From: Salinibacterium xinjiangense | GTDB taxonomy: Bacteria; Actinomycetota; Actinomycetes; Actinomycetales; Microbacteriaceae | DNA: 64,000 nt | Assembly: GCF_014645015.1 (NCBI RefSeq) | Contig: NZ_BMLC01000005.1 | Location: 62,001 to 126,000 of the forward strand | Direction: 5' to 3' | In this document: piece by piece, positions 1 through 8,649 of the stretch | Layout of the letters: each line of letters begins with the position of its first letter | How positions within the stretch are numbered: the stretch's first letter is position 1 | Notes under the pieces: generated by a model | The model's database searches: none | What the model saw: only the letters and a program-made list of their open reading frames with translations | What the model was told of the DNA's origin: nothing | Translations under genes and position numbers: made by a program

Positions 1-602
1 GGGCGGTTCTGGCCCTCGGCGGCGACCACACCGTCGCCCTCCCGGCGCTCCGCGCTGTTCACGCTCAACACGGCCCGGTCGCCCTGGTGCATTTTGATGC
101 GCACCTGGATACGTGGGACACCTATTTCGGAGCTCCATACACGCACGGCACCCCGTTCCGCCGTGCCTCGGAGGAAGGCCTGATCCGCAAAGACCGTTCG
201 GCTCACGTCGGAATCCGAGGGTCGCTCTACGACCCGGCGGATCTCGCCGATGACGAGAAGCTGGGCTTCACGATTGTTCACTGCCGCGACTTTGACCGCA
301 TCGGAGTCGATGGCATTCTCGAGCGGGTTCTACAGCGGGTCGGCGACGCTCCGCTCTATATCTCCATCGACATCGATGTTCTTGATCCGGCGTTCGCGCC
401 CGCCACCGGAACTCCAGAAGCCGGTGGTATGACAAGCCGCGAGCTCCTCGAGGTACTGAGAGGATTCCGTCATCACCGGATCGTCGGCGCCGACATCGTC
501 GAGGTGTCCCCGGCTTACGATCACGCGGCCATCACGGCCGTGGCGGCCGCCAATCTCGCCTACGAATTGATCACGATCATGTCTGCGCAGCGCGGCGAAT
601 GA
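1..602 (+). CDS. Agmatinase/arginase-family ureohydrolase, 5' end outside window
   Basis: The reading frame is open from the first bases of the window, so the true start lies upstream; about 200 residues are visible. Three manganese-binding signatures of ureohydrolases are present: GGDHT near the start, [10 protein letters not shown], and [18 protein letters not shown] followed by EAGG. These enzymes hydrolyse guanidino groups (agmatine, arginine or guanidinobutyrate) to urea plus an amine. The stop overlaps the next gene's ATG by four bases, so the two are translationally coupled. The exact substrate cannot be told from sequence; agmatine or guanidinobutyrate fits the neighbouring amine catabolism genes. 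Confidence 0.88.
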   Translation, partial: AVLALGGDHTVALPALRAVHAQHGPVALVHFDAHLDTWDTYFGAPYTHGTPFRRASEEGLIRKDRSAHVGIRGSLYDPADLADDEKLGFTIVHCRDFDRIGVDGILERVLQRVGDAPLYISIDIDVLDPAFAPATGTPEAGGMTSRELLEVLRGFRHHRIVGADIVEVSPAYDHAAITAVAAANLAYELITIMSAQRGE

Positions 603-1465
603 GGGCCGCAGACCCGATCCGCTGGCCGGACGGAAAACAGTCCGCTGCGGCATTCACCTTTGATGTGGACGCAGAGTCGGCGGTGCTCTGGAATGCACCG
701 GAGGACGCGGGCCGAATGAGCGTGATGAGTCATCAGGCTTACGGCCCGCTTGTCGGAGTTCCGCGGTTACTGGCACTGCTCGATCACCATCAGATCCGCT
801 CCACCTTCTTCGTCCCGGGGTATACCGCTCACCGGTATCCGGGAGTTGTGCGCGACATCGCCCGCGCCGGCCATGAAATCGCACATCACGGCTACCTGCA
901 CGAGCAGCCAAGCGCCATCGATCTTGCGGGCCAGATCGCCAACCTCGACCGGGGGCTGGAGGCTCTTGCCGAGGTCGCCGGTGTGCGGCCGGTTGGCTAC
1001 CGCGCCCCGATGTGGGACCTCTCCTGGGAGACCCCGGCACTCTTGTCAGAACGGGGATTTCTCTACGATTCGAGCCTGATGGACGCGGACGTTCCCTACG
1101 AGCTCTCGATCGTGCCGGGCTCCGAGAAGTCAATCGTCGAAATCCCTATCCAGTGGGCACTTGACGATTGGGAACAGTACTGCTTCCTCCCCGACATTTC
1201 TGGCAGCGGTCTGATCGAGACGCCCGCCAAGGCACGTGAACTCTGGACCAGCGAGTTCGAGGGGCTCCACGAGGAGGGTGGATGCTGGGTGCTCACGAAT
1301 CATCCCTTCCTTTCGGGCCGCCCGGGAAGAGCCAAGCACCTGGGCGAGCTCATGGCTGAGGTCATGGCAACCAAGGGAGTCTGGGTAGCCTCCCTCGAGG
1401 AAATCGCCATGCACACCCGAAGCCTGGACCTCACCCCGCGGTCGATCGTCCGCCCGGAACTCTGA
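599..1465 (+). CDS. Polysaccharide deacetylase family protein (PuuE-like)
   Basis: A 288-residue NodB-homology protein. TFDVDAES at residues 20-27 supplies the catalytic and metal aspartates, and [11 protein letters not shown] near residue 92 is the metal-binding histidine motif. There is no signal peptide, so it is probably cytosolic. That favours the subgroup acting on small amide or ureide substrates (allantoinase PuuE-like) over cell-wall deacetylases, but this is inference. Its ATG overlaps the stop of the ureohydrolase gene, so both probably serve one nitrogen-scavenging route. Confidence 0.82.
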   Translation: MRAADPIRWPDGKQSAAAFTFDVDAESAVLWNAPEDAGRMSVMSHQAYGPLVGVPRLLALLDHHQIRSTFFVPGYTAHRYPGVVRDIARAGHEIAHHGYLHEQPSAIDLAGQIANLDRGLEALAEVAGVRPVGYRAPMWDLSWETPALLSERGFLYDSSLMDADVPYELSIVPGSEKSIVEIPIQWALDDWEQYCFLPDISGSGLIETPAKARELWTSEFEGLHEEGGCWVLTNHPFLSGRPGRAKHLGELMAEVMATKGVWVASLEEIAMHTRSLDLTPRSIVRPEL

Positions 1466-1689
1466 CCGCCCGAAGCCACGGGTTCACGACCGCCTCGGGT
1501 AGCCCTCCATCAAAAAAATCTGATGTTCGTGAATAGCAACACCGTCACGTCTCGGCAGCGATGGGGCCCGACCAGCGCACGGGTCTGCTGCACGGTCGAA
1601 CTCGACCGTGCCTTCGTGCTCCATGGGAGATCCGCGTAGGGCGCCCCCGAGCCGCTCGTGATTTCCGGCCGACTGGGCTCGCGGGCGTG

Positions 1690-2105
1690 CGGATGCGATC
1701 GAGAATCCGATCCGGATGGCCGGGTTGCAGACCGGGCGGGACGGGGTTCTATCGGCTTACCGTTCCCACCATGCCAACACCGGTGCCGAGGTCGTGGCGA
1801 CCGGCGAGGCCGCCGCATCCCGAGCGAATATTCACGCGGCCCCGTGCACTTCTTTGCCCCTACCTCTACCGCACCGAGTTCTGGGCGGCCACACCCGAAT
1901 AGGAAGGCGAATGTGTGTTGCGCCACCTCGGGCGCATGACCCAGAGCGAGGGCTCTCCTCGATCGCGTCCGTGCTGCTCGAGTCGGCACCCGGCACGACT
2001 GCCATCCTCATTCGCCCACCAAGCTACCTGGCGGGGTGCGGGCCCTCTGCGACCGATACGGCATTCTGCTGATAACGGGCGAGGTGATGGCTGGCTTCGG
2101 TAGCG
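1690..2105 (+). pseudogene. Class III aminotransferase relic, truncated by an IS
   Basis: No single frame is open, but successive frames spell an ordered class III (PLP) aminotransferase segment. It reads ENPIRMAGLQTGRDGVLSAY, then HHANTGAEVVATGE, PYLYRTEFWAATPE, EGECVLRHLGRMTQSEG, SIASVLLESAPGTTAILI, and finally RALCDRYGILL with GEVMAGFG. At least four frame changes separate these pieces. The homology stops at GFG, about 15 bases before the left end of the IS256-type element, and does not resume on the other side, so the rest of the gene was lost. The identification rests on recognising family motifs by eye. Confidence 0.75.
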
Positions 2106-2154
2106 TCTCGCTGAGTGGTGGAGTTTCTCAACACCGTGCGGGTCAGTGGTTTTA

Positions 2155-3266
2155 GTTTCGGCGGCGGGGTTGGGGAACGCACCGACGTCGTCGGTGCGGC
2201 GTTTGATCTGCTTGTTCACCCGTTCCAGCGGGTTCGTGCACCAGATCTGGCGCCAATGTCGTTGCGGGAAGCAGGCGAACCCGAGGAGGTCATTGCGGGC
2301 GTCGTCGAGCATCGTGACGACCTTCTGATGGGAGCGGGCCAGCATCCTGGTGACCTCGTCGAACTGGGCGTGGATGTGTTCCCGGTCGGGCTGGGCGTGG
2401 ATGTGTTCCCGGTCGGGCTGGGCAAAGACGGTCCGGATGATCGAGGCGACCATGTCCGGGCTGCCCTTTGATACGACACAGAGGACGTTGCGCATGGAGT
2501 GATCGCGGCATCGCTCCCAACTCGCTCCCTGGAACACGGTGCTGATGGCTTTCTTCAACCCGGAGTGGGCGTCCGACATGACCAGCTTCAGCCCGTCCAA
2601 TCCGCGGACCTTCAGCGACCGCAGAAATGCGGTCCAGAAGCCTTCGTTCTCGGTGTCTCCGTCGTCGAAGCCGAGCATTTCGCGGCGCCCGTCGGCGGCA
2701 ACTCCGACGGCGACGACGATCGCCTGGGACACGATGCGGTGGTTCACTCGGGCTTTGACATAGGTCGCGTCGAGGAACACATACGGGTAGTCCAGGGTCG
2801 AGAGGGTCCGGTCACGGAACTGGGCCACCTCCGCGTCCAAACCGGCGCAGATCCTCGACACCTCGAACTTCGATATTCCGGTATCGGCACCCAGCTCTTT
2901 TACGAGGTCGTCGACCTTGCGGGTCGAGACGCCGTCAAGGTAAGCCTCCATCACCACGGCGAACAGGCCCTGGTCGATACATCTGCGTCGTTCTAGTAGC
3001 GCGGGGAAGAAGCTCCCCGCGCGCAGCTTCGGGATCCGCAGATCAAGTTCTCCGGCGGTGGTCGTCAAGGTCCTCGGACGAGTTCCATTGCGATGGGTGG
3101 TGCGTTCGCTCGTCCGTTCGAACGTGCTCGCGCCGATGAACGCGGTCGCTTCCGCGTCGATCAGCTCCTGATAGAGCGTCTCCGTCGCGACCCGAATCCG
3201 GTCGGTGACATCGGTGAGTTTCGGTTGGGCGAGCAGTTCAAACAGGGCACACTCGTCTAGAGCCAT
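2155..3266 (-). pseudogene. IS256-family transposase, C-terminally truncated
   Basis: Translation from ATG at 3266 gives about 370 native residues of a mutator-type (IS256) transposase. The catalytic triad is visible: FLDATYVK, VMSDAHSGLK and NPLERVNK. The family's usual C-terminal 50-60 residues after FPNPAA are missing; the frame instead runs through the inverted repeat into flanking DNA and stops near 1866. A 27-bp direct duplication (2364-2390 and 2391-2417) adds nine residues, repeating QPDREHIHA. Both changes suggest loss of activity, although all three acidic residues remain. Confidence 0.8.
2364..2417. repeat. 27-bp tandem duplication inside the transposase
   Basis: Two identical adjacent 27-base units (2364-2390, 2391-2417), each beginning CTGGGCGTGGATG on the plus strand. 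The length is a multiple of three, so the transposase frame is kept and nine residues are repeated. Confidence 0.95.
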
Positions 3267-3345
3267 CGTGTGTTGAGTCCTTGTCGTGAGATCTTTAGTC
3301 GGTTTTAACTGACCATCACACGGTGGTTCCTCACGTCGACGATCG

Positions 3346-3657
3346 TATGCTCGAAACCCGGAAATCACACCACCACCCGGGACGCAACCCTTTGGCTGCT
3401 CACAGCGACCGCCGCCACACGGCTGCGGCTTAAAAGAAAAAACCATCAGAGTGTCTCAAAAGCTTGACGGGCGCAGGCCTCTCGCGGATAAAGACGCATT
3501 TGTGACGTGAAGCAATCCAGAAAATCCACGGTAGTGAACGGCCCGCGAATTCAACCGAGTTCATTGCCGACGTCGGCTTCAGCGGCCACTAGTTTCGGCC
3601 AGTGGGCGGCCACTAGAACTCATGGTCGCTTGCCTCCGGACTCCTACAATGAAAAGC
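3346..3657. other. Intergenic DNA between IS and amidase
   Basis: About 310 bases with no recognisable gene. A decamer CGGCCACTAG occurs twice (around 3580-3620). No continuation of the aminotransferase relic could be found here. Confidence 0.5.
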
Positions 3658-5043
3658 ATGGCCCTCTCCACCGCTGTAGATCTGTCGGCTCATGTGCGCT
3701 CCGGCACCCTCAGCGCCGTCGATGTGACCCGTGCTGCCCTCGACCGGATCGATCGGTATGACGCACGACTGGGCGCCTTTCAGCTGGTGCGCCAGGATAT
3801 GGCGCTTGCCGAAGCCGCCGCCGTTGACGCACGACCGGATCGGGCATACCTTGCCCTCGCCGGTATTCCGGTGGCGATCAAGGACAACATCCCGGTCGCG
3901 GGCGAGCCGATGCGGGACGGCTCCGCGGCAACAAGCGCAGATGTGCAGGTACGCGACCACCCCATCGTGACGCGACTGCGCGATGCGGGCGCAATCATCA
4001 TTGGCATCACCCGGGCTCCGGAGTTGTGCGTGTTCGGCACAACCGACTCCGTCTTTGGCACGACCCGAAACCCTTGGAATCTTTTCCGAACCCTCGGCGG
4101 TTCGTCTGGCGGCTCAGCAGCGGCGGTCGCCGCCGGCTTGGTGCCCATCGCCCACGGAAACGACGGAATGGGCTCGATTCGCGGACCGGCAGGCAACTGC
4201 GACCTGGTCGGCATCAAACCTGGGCCCGGTGTGGTTCCGCAAGAGATCGGCGTTGATGCCTGGGGCGGAATGAGCGAAAACGGGCCGCTGGCCACGACGG
4301 TAATGGATGCCGCCCTGCTTCTCTCCGTCATGTCCGGACGCCCCGAACTCGCTGCCACGACAGAGCCCACTGAGGCGCTACGGATCGCCATCGCACCGGG
4401 ATGCCCCTCCGCGCTCGTGAGAGTCGACCCGGAGTGGGCACGCGCAGTGCATGAGACTGGGAAGGCGCTGCGCTCGGCCGGCCACCATGTCACCGAGGTC
4501 GCATTCCCTTACGACGCCAATCCGCTGCCGCTGCTGATGCGGTGGTTCGCAGGCACCCACAGCGACGCGATTGGACTGGACCTCGCCGCACTTGATCGTC
4601 GTGTGCGCACCCATGTGCGTCTCGGTGGTTTTGTGAAACGCCGAGGGATGCTGCGATCGGAGCCCGTCGATCGCCACCGCGCCGTTGTAGAGGCCTTCTT
4701 CGGCGATTACGACCTGCTCATCACGCCGACCCTTGCAACGCCGGGCCCGAAAGCCATCGAATGGCACCGCAAAAGCTGGTAAGCAAACATCTGGTCGAAC
4801 ATCCGCTATGCGCCCTATCAGGCCACCTGGAACCTGCTCGGCTGGCCAGCGGCAAGTGTGCCGGCCGGATGGCACGCTACCGCAGGCGTTCCGCTCGGCG
4901 TTCAACTGGTCGCGCCACCACGTGAGAATGCCGCCAGCGAAGCGCTGATTCTCAGCGTCGCGCTGCAGCTGGAACGGCTTCGGCCGTGGCAGCGCGTCGC
5001 TACCGAGTTCGACGATGATGCGGTTGGAAGCCGCCGAGCCTGA
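3658..5043 (+). pseudogene. Amidase-signature hydrolase with in-frame stop
   Basis: The frame encodes an amidase-signature enzyme from ATG 3658. The catalytic lysine sits in VAIKDN, the glycine/serine-rich signature is GGSSGGSAAAVAAG, and the nucleophile serine region reads GMGSIRGPAG. At 4780-4782 a TAA interrupts the frame, yet downstream codons continue the protein in the same frame (ATWNLLGWPAASVPAGWH, then GVPLGVQLVAPP) to TGA at 5041-5043. The missing 87 residues form the conserved C-terminus of this fold, so the product is probably inactive unless the stop is read through or is a sequencing error. All catalytic residues lie before the stop. Confidence 0.85.
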
Positions 5044-5064
5044 GCCGGTCTGGCAAAAAGAAAA

Positions 5065-5104
5065 GGCCCCCTGCCGCCCCGCCGAAGAGGAGAGACTAGG
5101 GGCC
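5065..5104 (-). terminator. Probable terminator of the permease gene
   Basis: GGCCCC (5065-5070) can pair with GGGGCC (5099-5104) across a long loop. On the minus strand the stem is followed by TTTTCTTTTT. It lies just past the permease stop and just past the amidase frame. Confidence 0.5.
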
Positions 5105-5119
5105 GATTTTCTGTTCGGA

Positions 5120-6634
5120 TTACACCTGGGTGGTTATCTTCGCGGCGTGCGCGCGCAGCTTCGCCGCGACCTCAATCGCGTCTCCGGATGGCGCATCCGA
5201 CTTGCGGTCGGGGCGCGCCACCAGCAGGTAGATCAGGCCAGTGCCGAACACCACGCCGAGACCCAGAAGCACCACCCAGTCAGCAGCGAAGTCCCCGCTC
5301 GACCCGGGAATGGCAAGCAGGATGACAGCGAACACACCCCACGCGAGGGCGGCAACGTTGATGACGTATCCCGCGGTTCCGAGGTTGAACGGCCCGGCGG
5401 GACGCCACCCCTTGATGCGTTGACGGAGGGCAGCGAGCACCACCATCTGGAACGCGATATAGATACCGATGATCGCAAATGCCGTGACCGGAACGAGCAG
5501 GTTTCCGTTGAAATACACAAGCAACGCGAAGGTGGCGGGCACGCTGCACGCAACGATGAGCGCGTTGGTTGGAACTTTCGTGCTTGGCGAGACCCTGGAC
5601 AGCCACCGGTGTCCTGGCAGCATTCCGTCACGGCCGAAGGAGAACAGCAGCCGGCTTGCGGCGGCCTGCAAACTCAGCACACAGGAAAGGAATGCGGTGA
5701 GGGCGACAACAAGGAAGATCTTGCCACCGACGATACCGAGGCTCGCGTTGAGGATCCCGGGAATAGGGTCGCCATCTTTGCCAGACACGATGTCGGCCAG
5801 GTTCGGAGCCGCAAGTACGTAACCGCCGAAGGCGAACAGCGCAGAGACGCCACCGACGAGAATCGTCATCATCATGGCCAACGGGATCCGCTTGGCAGGG
5901 CTCTCGACTTCCTCAGCCACGTCTCCGCAGGCTTCGAAGCCATAGAAAAGGAACAGGCCCGCGAGCGCCGCACCGAGGAACGCCGTGGCGTAGTTGCCAG
6001 CGTTCTCGGTACCCATTGAATCGAAAAACACAGCAAAGCTCTGATGGCGCTGGAAGATGAGCAGGTACAGCCCCACTCCGATTACACCGATCAGTTCAGA
6101 GGCGAGGCCAATACGCGCCACGCGAGCGAGAGACTTCGTGCCCGAGAAGTTGATCGCGAAGGCGACCAGCAAAAACGCAAGAGTGATGAGGAACGTTGAC
6201 GTGCTGGTCACCTCGATGCCAAAGAGGCTCGCGGCAAAGCCGGACCCGTACTCGGCAACAGCGGTGATGGTGACGATCATTGCCCAGATGTAAACCCACG
6301 CGGCCATCCATCCATAGCGTCGGCCCCAGAGGCGACGCGTCCACGGGTAGATGCCGCCGTGGATCGGGTACTGCGAAACTACTTCGCCGAAGACGAAGGA
6401 GACGAGCAGTTGACCAGCGCCGACAAGCACGATCCACCAGATCGACGGCGGGCCGCCGATCGTGAGCACGACGGCGAAGAGCGAGTACACGCCGACGAGG
6501 GGAGACAGGTAGGTGAACCCGAGAGCAAAGTTAGACCACAGAGACATTGAGCGGTGGAAGGAGTCCTCGTAGCCGAGAACACTGAGGTGTTCCTTATCGC
6601 TGATGTCCCGTGTTGAGCTGGATTGTGAAGACAA
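5120..6634 (-). CDS. APC-superfamily amino acid/amine permease
   Basis: A 504-residue, very hydrophobic protein with about twelve membrane segments. The N-terminal part (GYEDSFHRSMSLWSNFALGF with SPLVGVYSLF) is typical of the APC family that includes GABA, choline and polyamine permeases. The start is a TTG with AAAGG just upstream. It lies downstream of the aldehyde dehydrogenase gene in the same direction, and the permease/semialdehyde dehydrogenase/aminotransferase order matches gab-type loci. Import of GABA, 5-aminovalerate or a related amine is inferred from context only. Confidence 0.88.
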   Translation of the reverse strand: MSSQSSSTRDISDKEHLSVLGYEDSFHRSMSLWSNFALGFTYLSPLVGVYSLFAVVLTIGGPPSIWWIVLVGAGQLLVSFVFGEVVSQYPIHGGIYPWTRRLWGRRYGWMAAWVYIWAMIVTITAVAEYGSGFAASLFGIEVTSTSTFLITLAFLLVAFAINFSGTKSLARVARIGLASELIGVIGVGLYLLIFQRHQSFAVFFDSMGTENAGNYATAFLGAALAGLFLFYGFEACGDVAEEVESPAKRIPLAMMMTILVGGVSALFAFGGYVLAAPNLADIVSGKDGDPIPGILNASLGIVGGKIFLVVALTAFLSCVLSLQAAASRLLFSFGRDGMLPGHRWLSRVSPSTKVPTNALIVACSVPATFALLVYFNGNLLVPVTAFAIIGIYIAFQMVVLAALRQRIKGWRPAGPFNLGTAGYVINVAALAWGVFAVILLAIPGSSGDFAADWVVLLGLGVVFGTGLIYLLVARPDRKSDAPSGDAIEVAAKLRAHAAKITTQV

Positions 6635-6702
6635 TTCGAGCCTTTCTTATAGATGCCGAGTGCGTACAGCGTTGTGCGCACTGTGGTGCTGACCACGCGC
6701 CC

Positions 6703-8073
6703 CTAGGGGAGCACGCGGATCATCTTGCGGTTCACGAACTCCTCCATGCCAAAGCGGCCGAGTTCGCGCCCAAAGCCGGATCTCTTGATCCCCCCGAAGG
6801 GAAGCTCCGGGCTGTCGAGACCAACGCCGTTCACGAAGACCATCCCGGCCTCGATCTGATCCGCGACGCGCAGCGCCTGCTCCGGGTCGGTCGTGAATAC
6901 GTAGGAGCCAAGTCCGAATGGGGTGTCATTGGCGATCTCGATCGCCTGCGCCTCATCTGCCGCCCGATAGACGATGGCGACCGGTCCGAAGAACTCCTCG
7001 GCGTGGGCTGGGTTCTCGGGGGTGACGTGGGTGAGCACGGCGGTCGAGAACCACGCACCGTCTTGAATGCCGGTGCCAGACATCGTCGCGCCATGAGCCA
7101 CGGCCCGAGCGAGCTGTTCGGTGAGGGTGTCGGCCGCGGACACGGACGAGAGCGGCCCGAGTTCGGTTACCGAGAGAGTAGGGTCACCGGCAACGGTGCC
7201 GAGAACGGCGGTCGTGAACTTGTCCAGGAAGTCGTCGTAGAGCGCGTCAGCGACGATAAACCGCTTCGCCGCGTTGCACGCCTGGCCACTGTTGTCCAGG
7301 CGACCGGCCGCGGCGGCGGCGACCGCAGCATCCAAATCATCGGTGCTCAGCAAGATGAATGGGTCGGAGCCACCGAGCTCAAGCACGACCTTCTTGAGGT
7401 TGCGTCCGGCAACCTCGGCGACCGCCGCCCCCGCGCGCTCTGAACCGGTGAGAGAGACACCGACAATGCGGGGGTCGGCGATGAGCCCGGAGACCTGCTC
7501 GGTCGATGCGAAGATATTGCGATACGCGCCATCCGGGAATCCGGCCTCGCGGAAGATCGTCTCGATCGCGGCGGCTGACTCGGGGCACTGCGATGAGTGC
7601 TTGAGCAGGATCGTGTTGCCGAGCACGAGGTTCGGACCGGCGAAACGGGCGACCTGATAGTAGGGGAAATTCCACGGCATAATGCCGAGCAGTGTGCCGA
7701 GGGAGGAGCGACGGATGAACGCCGAGCCCTCACCGTCGAGCAGCTCGATCTGCTCGTCAGCGAGGAATTTCTCGCCGTTGTCCGCGTAGTAGGAATAGAT
7801 CGCCGCGCTGAAGTCAACCTCGCCGAGCGCTTGCTCGACAGGCTTGCCCATCTCACGCACGATGATGTCGGCGAGCGACTCACGGCGCTCCAGGTGCAGC
7901 TCAGCGACACGTTGCAGTAGCGCAGAGCGTTCCGCGATGGAGGTGGAGTGCGACCAGGTGCGGTGCGTGGCATCCGCGCTGGCAAGATACTCGCTCAGTT
8001 CGGCGTCAGTGGTGGCGGCCGGGTGGAAGCCGGTGCCTCCCGTTGCGGGATTGGTCACGATGTAGGTGCTCAT
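6703..8073 (-). CDS. NAD(P)-dependent semialdehyde dehydrogenase (GabD/DavD-like)
   Basis: A 456-residue aldehyde dehydrogenase starting MSTYIVTNPATG at 8073, behind a good ribosome site (ACAGGAGT). ALDH landmarks are present: MPWNFPYYQV, the NAD-site glutamate in VVLELGGSDPF, the catalytic cysteine in NSGQACNAAKRF and EEFFGPVA. Length and motifs fit the succinate- or glutarate-semialdehyde dehydrogenase group. The upstream aminotransferase that would supply its substrate is broken, so this enzyme may now be orphaned. Which semialdehyde it uses cannot be decided from sequence. Confidence 0.9.
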   Translation of the reverse strand: MSTYIVTNPATGGTGFHPAATTDAELSEYLASADATHRTWSHSTSIAERSALLQRVAELHLERRESLADIIVREMGKPVEQALGEVDFSAAIYSYYADNGEKFLADEQIELLDGEGSAFIRRSSLGTLLGIMPWNFPYYQVARFAGPNLVLGNTILLKHSSQCPESAAAIETIFREAGFPDGAYRNIFASTEQVSGLIADPRIVGVSLTGSERAGAAVAEVAGRNLKKVVLELGGSDPFILLSTDDLDAAVAAAAAGRLDNSGQACNAAKRFIVADALYDDFLDKFTTAVLGTVAGDPTLSVTELGPLSSVSAADTLTEQLARAVAHGATMSGTGIQDGAWFSTAVLTHVTPENPAHAEEFFGPVAIVYRAADEAQAIEIANDTPFGLGSYVFTTDPEQALRVADQIEAGMVFVNGVGLDSPELPFGGIKRSGFGRELGRFGMEEFVNRKMIRVLP

Positions 8074-8123
8074 GAGTACTCCTGTCAGGATGGGTAGAGA
8101 GTCGTGCGGGCCGAATGCGGGGG

Positions 8124-8221
8124 TCATCGGGAAGCGGGAATACCGGTGATGTTATTTCCGGTGACTAGGGTGTGCACCTCATCGGTGCCTTCATAGGTGC
8201 GAACGCTCTCAAGATTGTTCG
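8124..8221 (-). pseudogene. Acyl-CoA (glutaryl-CoA-type) dehydrogenase C-terminal remnant
   Basis: On the minus strand about 32 codons read NLESVRTYEGTDEVHTLVTG followed by NNITGIPASR and TGA (8124-8126). This is the C-terminal tail typical of glutaryl-CoA dehydrogenase-like acyl-CoA dehydrogenases (TYEGT, then HxL, then G-I-ITGI). No other part of the gene is nearby. It is joined directly to the gabT-like remnant, as expected from a deletion that fused the ends of two genes. Confidence 0.72.
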
Positions 8222-8580
8222 ATCGCCATCATCGCGCCACGACCGCGCACCTCAGCGACGGCATCGACTGTGTGCACAGGAGGCTCTAGCATCTCGCGGA
8301 TGGTCGCCTCGATACCGCATGCCTGCACCAAAGGGTTGGTGGCGCCGACACTCGTTACCGCTATGCCGGAAGCGAAGTCGATGACGCGGTTGCCGTCAAC
8401 GTCCTGAAGAATGCCGCCTTCGGCTCGCTCGACGAAGATCGGCAGGGTCACGCCGAAGCCGGCGCTGACATTGGCGACCCGCTCCGCGTGAAGTGCGACC
8501 GAGCGCGGGCCGGGGAACGGCGTCGTGATGGAGCGGGATTGGAGCACACGCACAGCGCTATTGATCACAAAGTTAAAATA
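8195..8580 (-). pseudogene. Class III (GabT-like) aminotransferase, internally deleted
   Basis: The minus-strand frame begins like 4-aminobutyrate aminotransferases: SRSITTPFPGPRSVALHAER, GFGVTLPIFVERAEGG and ILQDVDGNRVIDFASGIAVT. After about 75 residues it jumps to a near-C-terminal family segment (VAEVRGRGAMMAIE) and stops. The PLP lysine region and most of the enzyme are absent. Gene order (permease, dehydrogenase, aminotransferase, PucR regulator) supports an original gab/dav role. Confidence 0.78.
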
Positions 8581-8649
8581 TCGACGTGACCGGCACTCCT
8601 TAAAAGATGTTTTGCACAATAGTTTACCCGTGAGGATATTCTGTCTAAT

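Larger units (their letters stand above)
2117..3345 (-). mobile_element. IS256-family insertion sequence, probably defective
   Basis: The element carries an IS256-type transposase on the minus strand. Approximate imperfect inverted repeats lie at about 2120-2155 and 3303-3340: both read inward through a CACCGTG core followed by GTCAGT and an AT-rich tetramer. Ends and target duplication could not be fixed exactly. The left end abuts the aminotransferase relic. Confidence 0.65.

Noticed and set aside
5015-6019. 334-codon plus-strand open frame
   Set aside because: Antisense of the APC permease; charged low-complexity translation without a family.
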